A DNA stretch of 27,812 nucleotides, taken from assembly GCA_964396185.1 (NCBI GenBank), contig CAYNEI010000032.1:1-27812 (forward strand). The letters are read 5' to 3'. Origin of the DNA: CAYNEI01 sp964396185 (lineage in GTDB: Archaea > Thermoplasmatota > SW-10-69-26). The position numbers and the translations under genes are program-made. Under the pieces are notes generated by a model. That model had not been told where the DNA came from, did no database searches, and saw nothing but the letters and a program-made list of their open reading frames with translations. Positions 20,818 through 27,812 of the stretch are shown piece after piece. Within the stretch, counting starts at the first letter, position 1; each line of letters starts with the position of its first letter.

Positions 20818-22164
20818 GTCCATCCCCCGGCTCATATCACCGGTGAACAGGTAGCCTTGATGGTACCAGACGTCCCAGATGCTGCCTTCCTGGTCGAGGC
20901 GGTCGACGATCACCGGGTTGTCCAGGTCCGTGAAGTCCACGAGGAGCACGCCGGCAGCGTAGAAACCCATGGCCACGTGGCCAGTGTCCTCGATCACGCG
21001 GCCGAAGTGCGCGGTGCACGAGCCGGGCACGGCGTCGGCGAACGAGGGGCTCAGGTGCCCATGCAGGACAGGGTCGGCCTCGTCGGAGATGTCGTAGAAC
21101 CACAGGTTGCCGACGGGCCCGCTCGCCGTGCCGGCGGGGGTCTCGGCGTACGCATCGCACCCGTTGATCGCACCGCCGCCGGTCTCGTCGCCGACGATGA
21201 GCACGTTGGCGTCGTGGCTGGGCAGGGCGAGGTGGCTGAACGAGAGGGGGAAGGTGGCGCCCTGGTCTGGGGGGTTCCCCAGCGCGCCGGGTAGCGCCTG
21301 CTCCATGCTTGGGTACGGGATGCGCGTGACCATCTCCGGTGCCGTGGGATCCGTGGTGTCCCAGATCTGGCTCTCCGCGTAGCCGGCGCAGTACGCCCGG
21401 AACATGGCCTCGGATGGGTCGTTGAAGAACGTGATGTCGTGGCAGCCCTGGCCGTTCTCGAAGGTGCCCACGGCCACGGGCTCGGCAGGGTCCGAGTAGT
21501 CGACGATGTCGATGACGCCGCCGGAGCCGCTGTTGTACACGATGGGCGTGCCTGGGACGACGGCGATGTTGTGGTTGCCGTGGTCCGTGGCGATGACACC
21601 GAGAGGGACCGGGTTCTCCGGGTCGGTGACGTCCGTTGCGAACTGATCACCTCCGCCGCCCGTGGTGATGACGACGAGCTGGCCGTCCGGGAAGAGGATC
21701 GGGTCCGCGTCCCGCACCGGCACATCAGCCACCTCGCTCACTAGGCGTGGCTCGGTGGGCTCGGAGATGTCGATGACCTGCAGCGGCCCGCTGGCGCGGC
21801 CGCCGATGAAGGCCAGGGGGCCGATGACCGCGATGCCGCCACCCGTCGAGGTGCCCTCGACCTGGGTGACCGCCTCGATGGAGGCCAGGGTCTCCGGGAG
21901 CGGGGCACCGGCTGGGCGGAACCACTCGACCGTGCCTTCCTCGGCCACGATGCGGGTCTGGTTGCCCTCGGCGACGGGGAGCATGCCGTTGGTGGGGAAG
22001 CTGAACGCGGTGTGGGTCTCGTACTGGCCGGGCGGGACCTCCAGGGGGGGCTCGGCGGGTGTCTCGACGGTCTCCGGGGTGATCTCCTCGTCGCCGATGC
22101 TCGAGATGCAGCCTGCAACCAGCAGGAGCAGCACCGAGCTCACGGCCATGCCTCCTCGTCGCAT
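20800..22164 (-). CDS. LVIVD-repeat beta-propeller lipoprotein
   Basis: 454 residues. The signal peptide ends in LVAGC (Cys19), so it is an exported lipoprotein. Propeller strands of the LVIVD type recur: LQVIDISEPTEPRLVSEVADV, ATDVTDPENPVPLGVIATD, IDIVDYSDPAEPVAVGTF, QIWDTTDPTAPEMVTRIPYP, LWFYDISDEADPVLHGHLSP, LLVDFTDLDNPVIVDRLDQEG. Each has 'D.sDP..P', which marks a choice-of-anchor/LVIVD surface propeller. Conserved His-rich turns (GNHNIAVVPG, GCHDITFFND, SFSHLALPSHDAN) sit between blades and may bind metal. Function is unknown, probably surface binding. ATG 22164 lies 27 bases after a TATA-like GCATAACCC on the minus strand (22187-22195), a leaderless start. Confidence 0.85.
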   Translation of the reverse strand: MRRGGMAVSSVLLLLVAGCISSIGDEEITPETVETPAEPPLEVPPGQYETHTAFSFPTNGMLPVAEGNQTRIVAEEGTVEWFRPAGAPLPETLASIEAVTQVEGTSTGGGIAVIGPLAFIGGRASGPLQVIDISEPTEPRLVSEVADVPVRDADPILFPDGQLVVITTGGGGDQFATDVTDPENPVPLGVIATDHGNHNIAVVPGTPIVYNSGSGGVIDIVDYSDPAEPVAVGTFENGQGCHDITFFNDPSEAMFRAYCAGYAESQIWDTTDPTAPEMVTRIPYPSMEQALPGALGNPPDQGATFPLSFSHLALPSHDANVLIVGDETGGGAINGCDAYAETPAGTASGPVGNLWFYDISDEADPVLHGHLSPSFADAVPGSCTAHFGRVIEDTGHVAMGFYAAGVLLVDFTDLDNPVIVDRLDQEGSIWDVWYHQGYLFTGDMSRGMDVLSFG

Positions 22165-22186
22165 GTTGGCTGCAGGAGCTAGGGGG

Positions 22187-22195
22187 GTTATGCCT
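22187..22195 (-). promoter_or_regulatory. TATA-like element for the LVIVD lipoprotein gene
   Basis: The minus strand reads GGCATAACCC, centred about 27 bases before ATG 22164. Confidence 0.45.
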
Positions 22196-22219
22196 CTTCC
22201 TGCGTCCGAGCGGTGCTCT

Positions 22220-24337
22220 TCAGGGGAAGAACGCCCGGCAATCAGCCCCGACGTCCTGGCTCACCCGAGGCTTCATGTCAGGAGGCAGCCAGGATCTCAC
22301 CCCCCCTTGTGCGAAGCGCTGGTCCATGAGGGCCACGAAGGCGCGGTGGTGGCCCGCACGCACCGCACGGCCCGCAGCTTGCAGGGTGCGCTGCATGGCA
22401 GGCCCCAGGTAGCCGTACTTCCAGCCGGTGCCCTTGCCGAAGGCCTCGTCGAAGAACGCCTGGAGCGACTTGACGCGCAGGGTCGGCGCGGCGTAGGGCA
22501 CGCCCACCACGAGCACGCTCTTGAGCATGTTCTCGCCCTCCTGCACGAAGTCGTAGCCCTCGCTCAGCGACCCGCCCTGGACACCGAGCAACAAGCCGCC
22601 GCCATCGGCGCGGCGCAAGCGGTTGACCAGGCCCTCACGTTGCTCTTTGTCGAAGGACCGGTCCTCGACAAGCAGGGTGCGGTCCACGCGGGGAAGGTGG
22701 TTGTGGACGGCTTCCATGAAGGAGTAGCTGGGGAAGAAGGCGGCCACGTTGCCTGGCGTGGCTTGGCAGACCTCCTGGATGGTCTTGCCGATGCGGTGGT
22801 AGAGGTCGTTTCCCCGGTGGCTCATCTTGGAGCTCACCGTGGCGTCGATGACCACCTTGCGGTTCTCGGGTGGGAAGGGGTTGTTGTACCGCTCGTACAT
22901 GCCTCGCTCGCGCGGGACGCCCAGGATCGTGCCGTACATCTCCATGGGGTAGAGGGTCCCGCTCATGAGCACGGCTCCAGCCACTTGCTGGAAGATGCGG
23001 CCGCTCAGCTCCTTGGCGTCCAGGATCTGGTAGCTGATGGCACCGTAGTCGCTGTCCCACATGCGCAGCACTTTGCGCTCGGGCATGACGCGTCGCTCGG
23101 GCCAGCGCTCGAGGAACTCGAGCACCTCCTGGCACGCGCTGACCGCCTCCTTCTTGAGCACTTTCTCGGCCACGGTCTCGAGCTCTTCGAGCATGCCGTG
23201 GAGGTCGGGCTGGGCCAGGGGGAAGGCTTGCTTGAGCAGGTCGTCGATGGCGTCGAGGAGATCACCCACGGTCAGCTCGGTCTCGGCGGTGTCCTGGTAG
23301 GTGTCCAGGTGGTCGGCCAAGAGGCCCAGGAAGTTGGACATGGGGTTGGCCCCCTGGCGGCGGGCCTCCTCGCTGGCCTCGCCGAGCAGGCCGGGGGAGA
23401 GGTGCCAGGTCAGATGGTCCCGGATCCGGTCCGGTAGGTTGTGGGCTTCGTCCACGATGAGGATGGCGTCGTCCAGGCTCGTCTGGAATCTGTCGAGGGT
23501 CGCGTTGAGTAGGTCGCTGAAGAAGTGGTTGTAGTCGAGCACGACCACGTTGGCTACTTGGGCGACTTCGGTGAGCGCCTTGTAGGGGCAGATGGTCTCG
23601 CGGGCGCACATGTCCACGGCTTCCTCGACGTGGTGGATGTGCCTGCCCAGGCGCCGGAAGACCTCCTCCTCGTCGTTCTCGTAGTACTCGCACGAGCCCT
23701 TGCTGATGGCCTTGGTGCAGAACTCGCCGAAGGCGCGGGCGCCCAGGGTCTCGGACTCCGAGCGGGGGCACATGGCGCGCTTGCTGATCATGTCCGAGAC
23801 GACGAGCTGGGTGCCGCTGGCCTGCTGGGCCATGCGCAGCGTGTCCACCACGACCTTGTGCTGGCTCTGTTTGCTTGTGAGGAAGAAGACCTTCGAGCGC
23901 GAGCGGGCCGCGACCTCCAGGGCAGGCGCGAGCACGCCGGCGGTTTTGCCGATGCCCGTAGGGGCCTGGGCGACGAGGACCTTGTTGTTCTTGAGCGCCC
24001 TGCGAACGTCCTGGACGAACCGGGCCTGGCCCGGGCGCATGCTCTCGAACGGGAAGAACCGGCCCGCCCCCTCCGGCGCATCTCCCTGCCGGAGCCCTCC
24101 ATCCCCCAGGGACGATGCAGAGGGGTTCGAGCCGGTGGAGGGCCGGTGCTCGACGATCTGGTCGGCACGCTGGAAGCCACTGCGTTTGGCCGCTCTCTCG
24201 GGCGGGGAGCGCGAGGACCCCTTCGCTGGGCCCCGATCGGGGATCGACGGGCGGGCATCGCAGTTCGGGCACGTGTGCTCGACGGTGCGTCCCTTGCGGA
24301 CCGGCTTCTTCAGGGTCCCACAAGAGTCGCAGAGCAC
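22220..24337 (-). CDS. XPD/Rad3/DinG-family Fe-S DNA helicase with N-terminal zinc ribbon
   Basis: 705 residues. Helicase motifs are APTGIGKT (125-132), SKQSQHK (motif Ia region), four Cys around the arch for a 4Fe-4S cluster (Cys190, Cys207, Cys216, Cys250; Cys244 nearby), the VDEAHN box (295-300), VLMSGTLYPME (motif III-like), GGSLSEGYDF (motif V) and QAAGRAVRAG (motif VI, from 653). It is expected to unwind DNA 5' to 3' in repair. The first 30 residues hold two CxxC pairs (Cys3/6 and Cys23/26), a zinc ribbon, then a 60-residue disordered linker; ordinary archaeal XPD lacks this extension. GTG 24337 is needed to include the first CxxC and lies about 27 bases after a TATA-like CTTGATAGG. It has no operon partner. 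Confidence 0.9.
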   Translation of the reverse strand: MLCDSCGTLKKPVRKGRTVEHTCPNCDARPSIPDRGPAKGSSRSPPERAAKRSGFQRADQIVEHRPSTGSNPSASSLGDGGLRQGDAPEGAGRFFPFESMRPGQARFVQDVRRALKNNKVLVAQAPTGIGKTAGVLAPALEVAARSRSKVFFLTSKQSQHKVVVDTLRMAQQASGTQLVVSDMISKRAMCPRSESETLGARAFGEFCTKAISKGSCEYYENDEEEVFRRLGRHIHHVEEAVDMCARETICPYKALTEVAQVANVVVLDYNHFFSDLLNATLDRFQTSLDDAILIVDEAHNLPDRIRDHLTWHLSPGLLGEASEEARRQGANPMSNFLGLLADHLDTYQDTAETELTVGDLLDAIDDLLKQAFPLAQPDLHGMLEELETVAEKVLKKEAVSACQEVLEFLERWPERRVMPERKVLRMWDSDYGAISYQILDAKELSGRIFQQVAGAVLMSGTLYPMEMYGTILGVPRERGMYERYNNPFPPENRKVVIDATVSSKMSHRGNDLYHRIGKTIQEVCQATPGNVAAFFPSYSFMEAVHNHLPRVDRTLLVEDRSFDKEQREGLVNRLRRADGGGLLLGVQGGSLSEGYDFVQEGENMLKSVLVVGVPYAAPTLRVKSLQAFFDEAFGKGTGWKYGYLGPAMQRTLQAAGRAVRAGHHRAFVALMDQRFAQGGVRSWLPPDMKPRVSQDVGADCRAFFP

Positions 24338-24394
24338 AGGCGGGCCAAGGGGCGACTCCCTATCAAGCTTGTTCCAGGAGGAGGGTGAAGCTTC

Positions 24395-24769
24395 TCACCC
24401 CTGCGTGAGCCCACTGCCCGTCATGTAAGCCTCCAGGTTCGTCTCCCCGGCCTCCAGGGAGGGATCCAGACTGATTAGATGGTCCGCGATGGCGGCTAGG
24501 ACACGCTTGACGCCGTTGGTGTGCTCGACCTCGGTGGTCGGGTGGATGCGGACCATGAGGCCCTCCTCGTGGAGGATGACCAGGGCGAAGAAAGTCCTCG
24601 AGGTGCTATCTTCCGTGGCCACGGCGTCCAAGACGACGGCGTGTTGGTCTCGAGAGATGAACGCATCGCGCGTCTTGAGGACCCCGTTGCCCCGGTACTC
24701 CGTGATCGGCTGCATCGCGCCGAAGAGCGCGGCGAGATCCGGCTCACCCTTGATGAGGATATGCGGCAT
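24395..24769 (-). CDS. Conserved-looking small protein of unknown function
   Basis: 124 residues, soluble, no signal. It reads as one compact alpha/beta domain: MPHILIKGEPDLAALFGAMQP, VLKTRDAFISRDQHAVVLDAVATED, FFALVILHEEGLMVRIHPTTEVEHTNGVKRVLAAIADHLISLDP. The strand pair followed by a C-terminal helix could suit a dimer or a small binding domain, but I cannot assign a family. ATG 24769 has GGAGG about 7 bases upstream and a T-rich TATA-like CATTTTTACC (24790-24799) at 26 bases. An in-frame TTG at 24775 is an alternative. It lies 85 bases downstream of the TrmY gene on the same strand but seems to have its own promoter. Confidence 0.72.
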   Translation of the reverse strand: MPHILIKGEPDLAALFGAMQPITEYRGNGVLKTRDAFISRDQHAVVLDAVATEDSTSRTFFALVILHEEGLMVRIHPTTEVEHTNGVKRVLAAIADHLISLDPSLEAGETNLEAYMTGSGLTQG

Positions 24770-24854
24770 ACTCAAGCCTCCGCAGGCCTCCGGTAAAAAT
24801 GCAACCCTACCAGGAACGAGGAATGTCCCTCTCGGGAGCCCGCAGACGTCCTAC

Positions 24855-25436
24855 TCACGCCCGATCGAGCACGTTGTGGACCACGGTGACCACTTGGTCG
24901 GCCTGCAAGGGCACCGGTCCAACCGAAGCCTCCAGGGCCGCCTGCGAGGCCACGGTGGCTCGCTGGTCCGGGGTGAGCCCCTCGTGGTCGCCCACCACGA
25001 AGGTGCCTCCCGTGACACCGGCTCCGGCCAGCTCCTCCCCCTCCTCGTCGAGCAGGATGACCGGTCCCTCGACATCTGCCAGCAGGCCATCCAGGTCCAC
25101 CGCGCGTGTCTGGAACCCCGCCGAGCTTGGCTGCCAGACCGGCATGGCCACCGGTGCGAGGGCTTGGTTGATCTTGGCCGCCGCGTTGCGTTCGTCCGGG
25201 CGCAGCCCCTGGGCCTGATCCCCCGTGAGTCGCAACGCCACGGGACCACCGTCGGCCTGGGTGAACAGCACGACGGCCTCGGTGTCTTGCCGGATGCTGT
25301 GGCTGGTGAGCAGGCAACTGGTGAAGAACCGGGCCACCAGGTCGAAGCGGCCTCCAGCTCCTGCCAAGTCGTCGAGGGGAGCGCCTCCGTCAGCCCGCGC
25401 GCTGTTCGCCACGAGAACGAACCGTCTGGAGACCAT
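24855..25436 (-). CDS. trmY: tRNA (pseudouridine(54)-N(1))-methyltransferase TrmY
   Basis: 193 residues, the normal length. The N-terminus RRFVLVANSARADGGAPLDDLAGAGGRFDLVARFFTSCLLTSH is the family signature, followed by VALRLTGDQAQGLRPDERNAAAKI, then ILLDEEGEEL, TFVVGDHEGLTPDQ and GPVPLQADQVVTVVHNVLDR. The last two contain the SPOUT trefoil knot that binds S-adenosylmethionine. The enzyme methylates N1 of pseudouridine 54 in the tRNA T-loop and is characteristic of archaea. The ATG at 25436 is about 29 bases after CCCATATGA (25461-25469). It is divergent from argS, with about 325 bases between the starts. Confidence 0.93.
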   Translation of the reverse strand: MVSRRFVLVANSARADGGAPLDDLAGAGGRFDLVARFFTSCLLTSHSIRQDTEAVVLFTQADGGPVALRLTGDQAQGLRPDERNAAAKINQALAPVAMPVWQPSSAGFQTRAVDLDGLLADVEGPVILLDEEGEELAGAGVTGGTFVVGDHEGLTPDQRATVASQAALEASVGPVPLQADQVVTVVHNVLDRA

Positions 25437-25460
25437 CGCGCTCCACGAGAAACCGGTTGT

Positions 25461-25469
25461 TCATATGGG
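25461..25469 (-). promoter_or_regulatory. TATA-like box for trmY
   Basis: CCCATATGA on the minus strand is centred about 29 bases before ATG 25436. Confidence 0.5.
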
Positions 25470-25509
25470 TTTCGGGCCAGATTTCAGGGGGCTTGAGCGT
25501 TGCGCCGCA

Positions 25510-25705
25510 AGACGCTTATCCCCCTCTTGGCGTGCAGCCTCATCAGCCCGGTCCCGCCACGAGGGGGCGGCCCGGGATCGCACGGGAGACCGGCGCTTCG
25601 CCGGTTGCGAGCACGACCGCCATGCACGCGGAACAGGACACCTGCCGGACCTTCTGGTACCCACCGAGCCGGCTCGGCTGAGGACCCGGGGACCCCCCCG
25701 GGCCC
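25510..25705 (+). other. Structured, apparently non-coding region between trmY and argS
   Basis: The 325-base gap between the divergent starts contains CTTATCC (25516-25522, TATA-like on the plus strand), a perfect hairpin ACCGGCG-CTT-CGCCGGT (25589-25605), and GC-rich stem CCCGGGG-ACCC-CCCCGGG near 25686-25703. Frames through it give Arg/Pro/Gly-rich translations typical of non-coding GC-rich DNA. It might encode a small RNA. I tried to fold a tRNA on both strands and could not. Confidence 0.3.
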
Positions 25706-25730
25706 TTGGCCGGGTTCGGCGCCACCAACC

Positions 25731-25736
25731 CTTTAA
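25731..25736 (+). promoter_or_regulatory. TATA-like box for argS
   Basis: CTTTAA lies 27-32 bases before ATG 25763, in a GC-rich region, giving a leaderless or very short-leader mRNA. Confidence 0.5.
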
Positions 25737-25762
25737 CCCGAACCGGCTACTGCGCACCTACC

Positions 25763-27505
25763 ATGGCTGAGAGAGACCCCTGGGGGAGCCTTCGCGAGGA
25801 GGCGCTTGCCCTCGTCGCTGAGGCGCTGCATGCCGCCTACGGCATCGCCGACGACGTGGAGCACTTGCTCGAGGAGCCCGATCCGGAGCTGGCAGATTTC
25901 GCGTTCCCCTGCTTCGCGGTGGCCAGCCAAGCCCAGCACGCTCCCCCCCAGATCGCCACGGAGATGGCCGAGGCGCTCCCCCCCAACCAGGCCCTCGAGG
26001 TCGAGGCCAAGGGGCCGTACCTCAACTTTCGCGCCAAGCCTGAGGCGCTGGCCGAGGCCACCATGGAGGCCATCTCGGAGCGCAAGGGTGCCTTCGGGGA
26101 GGGCAAGGCCACGGGTCGAAGGACCCTGGTCGAGCACACCAGCGCCAACCCCACGGGCCCGCTGCACGTTGGCCGAGCCCGCAACCCCCTGCTGGCAGAT
26201 AGCCTGGTGCGTGTGCTGCGCACCGCGGGCCACGACGTCACAGCCGAGTACTACGTCAACGACATGGGCCGCCAGGCGGCCACGCTGGTGTGGGGTGCGA
26301 CCACGTTCCCCGAAGCGCTGGAGGATGATGCGGCCAAGGCTGATCATCGGCTGGTCACCGCTTACCAGCACGCCAACCAGGTGCTCAAGGAGGACCCCGA
26401 GCGGGACCCTGAGGTCGCTCAGCTCATCCAAGCCTTCGAGCGAGGCGACGAGGAGGTCGCCCACACGTTCCGGGAGACGATCAGCCAGACCCTGGAGGGC
26501 ATCCGGCAGACCCTGGAGCGCGCCCACGTCCACCATGACAACTTCAAGTTCGAGTCCGAGATCGTGCTCAGCGGCGAGGTCCAGGCGGTGCTCGACCGGC
26601 TCAAGAAGCTGGACGCCTGCCACGACGAGGATGGCGCCTTGTACCTCGACATGCCCGCTCTGGGCGTCGAGTACGAGAAGGAGCGCATGTTCCTCACGCG
26701 CTCGGACGGCACGACCCTGTACGCCACCCGTGATGTGGCCTACCACATGGACAAGTTCGCGCGAGCCGATGAGCTCGTGGATGTCCTGGGCGAGGATCAC
26801 AAGCTCCACGCGTTGGAGTTGTCCACGGCCCTGGAAGCCATCGGCGAAGACGGTCCGCTGGACGTGGTGTTCTACAACTTCGTGAGCCTGCCCGAGGGAT
26901 CCATGAGCACCCGCTCAGGCCGGGTGGTCTACCTCGACGATCTGCTCGACGAGGCCGAAGCTCGCGCGTACGAGGAGGTCGAACAGCGCCGTGGCAGCGA
27001 GCTCTCCGAGGAGGAGATGCGCGAGGTCGCCCGCCAGGTCGGCCTGGGCGCGCTGCGGTTCAACATCGTGGGCGTCCACTCCGAGAAGCCTATCACGTTC
27101 GAGTGGGAGCAGGCGCTCAGCTTCGAGGGATCCACGGCCCCCTTCGTCCAGTACAGCCACGCCCGTGCGTGCTCGATTTTGGCCAAGGGCGGCCAGGAGC
27201 CCGGCCAGGTCCCCCTGGGCGATCCCACGGTGCTGACCCACGAGAGCGAGACCGCGCTGCTTCGCACCCTGTCCAAGCTCCCCAGCCTGGTCCAAGCGTG
27301 TGCCGAGGACCACAAGGTCCACCCGCTCACCGCGTACGCCGTGGCCGTGGCCGGTGCGCTGAACGAGTTCTACCGCGACTGCCCGGTGCTCCAAGCAGAC
27401 TCTGCCACCGTGCGGGAAGCCCGCCTGGCCCTGGTGGACGCGACCCGCCAGGTGCTGGCCAACACGCTGGAGCTTTTGGGCATCGATGCGCCCGCCTCGA
27501 TGTAG
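25763..27505 (+). CDS. argS: Arginyl-tRNA synthetase
   Basis: 580 residues, full length for a class I ArgRS. Residues 1-115 are the N-terminal Add1-type domain (FAFPCFAVASQAQHAPPQIATEMAE, GPYLNFRAKPEAL). The catalytic domain follows with VEHTSANPTGPLHVGRARN, containing the HIGH-equivalent HVGR (135-138), then EYYVNDMGRQAATLVWG. The insert KLDACHDEDGALYLDMPALG precedes LTRSDGTTLYATRDVAYHMDKF, and VLGEDHKLH and the KMSKS-equivalent SMSTRSGRVV come next. The C-terminal anticodon-binding helices end in EFYRDCPVLQADSATVREARLALVDATRQVLANTLELLGIDAP, the DALR-type domain. It charges tRNA-Arg in the cytoplasm. I placed the start at ATG 25763 because the upstream open frame crosses the promoter. A fold-back repeat begins 2 bases after the stop. 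Confidence 0.96.
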   Translation: MAERDPWGSLREEALALVAEALHAAYGIADDVEHLLEEPDPELADFAFPCFAVASQAQHAPPQIATEMAEALPPNQALEVEAKGPYLNFRAKPEALAEATMEAISERKGAFGEGKATGRRTLVEHTSANPTGPLHVGRARNPLLADSLVRVLRTAGHDVTAEYYVNDMGRQAATLVWGATTFPEALEDDAAKADHRLVTAYQHANQVLKEDPERDPEVAQLIQAFERGDEEVAHTFRETISQTLEGIRQTLERAHVHHDNFKFESEIVLSGEVQAVLDRLKKLDACHDEDGALYLDMPALGVEYEKERMFLTRSDGTTLYATRDVAYHMDKFARADELVDVLGEDHKLHALELSTALEAIGEDGPLDVVFYNFVSLPEGSMSTRSGRVVYLDDLLDEAEARAYEEVEQRRGSELSEEEMREVARQVGLGALRFNIVGVHSEKPITFEWEQALSFEGSTAPFVQYSHARACSILAKGGQEPGQVPLGDPTVLTHESETALLRTLSKLPSLVQACAEDHKVHPLTAYAVAVAGALNEFYRDCPVLQADSATVREARLALVDATRQVLANTLELLGIDAPASM

Positions 27506-27507
27506 CT

Positions 27508-27711
27508 GGGGTGGGACCACAAAGCCCACCAAGGGCACGAAGGGCCACAAGGGAACGAACGCGAACCACAGACCGGTGGATAGACGCTCGACCCAGCGAG
27601 CCGATCCACCTTCCCCTTCGTGGCCCGTGGTGCGGTCTAGGACCATCGAGCTGCGCGCTGATGCGCGCTTGCTTGCGTGCCTGCCGGCCCGCCCTTCGTG
27701 GTCCGATCCCC
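27508..27711 (+). repeat. Fold-back intergenic repeat, copy A (about 204 bases)
   Basis: It starts GGGGTGGGACCACAAAG and ends CTTCGTGGTCCGATCCCC (imperfect terminal inverted repeats). Nested inside are GGGCCACAAGGG (27542-27553) with CCCTTCGTGGCCC (27614-27626), GGTGGAT (27575-27581) with ATCCACC (27604-27610), GCTCG with CGAGC (27586-27601), and a side palindrome GCGCGC-TGAT-GCGCGC (27653-27668) followed by GCGTGCCTGCCGGCCCGC. The whole can fold into one long imperfect hairpin with a side stem. It shares ends, inner pair and palindrome with copy B on the opposite strand at 18264-18471. No open frame of protein-like composition is inside. 27712-27812 after it shows nothing identifiable. Confidence 0.78.
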
Positions 27712-27812
27712 GATAGACGGGGTTGGTTGGTGGTTGGGGAACAGACGTACCACATCCCATTGATAACCCCCCTCGGAGAGCTAAGGGGTGAGGTTGCAAA
27801 CGTGTCCGAGAA

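Noticed and set aside
25545..25640. tRNA gene between trmY and argS
   Set aside because: A TGCGATCCC segment on the minus strand loosely resembles a T-arm, but the stems do not pair and no acceptor partner is present on either strand.
25706..25762. Longer N-terminus for ArgRS starting at 25706
   Set aside because: That stretch contains the CTTTAA promoter element and would add residues not seen in ArgRS; ATG 25763 fits the family.
27370..27716. Short open frames through the repeats after argS and at 18264-18471
   Set aside because: Their TTKPTKGTKGHKG or TTKDTEGTMGHEG translations come from the nucleotide repeat; two copies on opposite strands do not keep one reading frame.

Overview
This window reads as a chromosomal segment of a high-GC archaeon. 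Archaeal signs are AT-rich TATA-like boxes about 26-30 bases upstream of many start codons (implying leaderless or near-leaderless mRNAs), a TrmY-type tRNA methyltransferase, an XPD/Rad3-type Fe-S helicase, and exported proteins that end in a hydrophobic stretch plus basic tail or begin with a lipobox. Taxonomy beyond 'probably an uncultured Thermoplasmatota-like euryarchaeon' is my inference; no rRNA or other marker settles it. There is no complete tRNA, rRNA, CRISPR array or transposase.

Layout. Positions 1-230 hold the 3' end of an unidentified plus-strand gene. 261-2327 (minus) encodes a large carboxypeptidase-regulatory-repeat surface protein. 2521-3297 is a crotonase. 3314-4520 (minus) is a two-gene unit, a HupE/UreJ-like metal transporter plus its transmembrane anchor partner. 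4616-6835 (plus) holds two lipoproteins, one FKBP-like and one with repeated DTSNGEI motifs. 7295-10545 (plus) is a translationally coupled pair: an FTR1 iron permease fused to a ferrochelatase-like domain, then a lipoprotein. 10788-13049 (plus) encodes two unrecognised exported proteins whose codon use looks different from their neighbours. 13063-17329 (minus) is an overlapping four-gene ABC import operon of the cobalamin/heme/siderophore class with a PQQ-type beta-propeller gene inserted between the binding protein and the permease. 17508-20813 contains CrcB (fluoride exporter), an AHSA1-like protein, a DUF3024 protein, a winged-helix regulator, a DUF2281-VapC toxin-antitoxin pair and an orphan RHH antitoxin. 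20800-25436 (minus) encodes an LVIVD-repeat lipoprotein, the XPD-like helicase, a small unknown protein and TrmY. ArgRS (25763-27505, plus) closes the window.

The common theme is the cell envelope and metal handling: HupE-type transporter, FTR1-chelatase fusion, an ABC importer for a metal chelate, and many exported anchored proteins. Two roughly 205-base fold-back repeats in opposite orientation (18264-18471 and 27508-27711), together with degenerate relatives at 6851-6952 and 2430-2487, are an intergenic repeat family that does not encode protein. The most notable items are the iron permease-chelatase fusion, the repeat family, the propeller inside the ABC operon, and a long perfect-stem inverted repeat directly upstream of the FTR1 gene.
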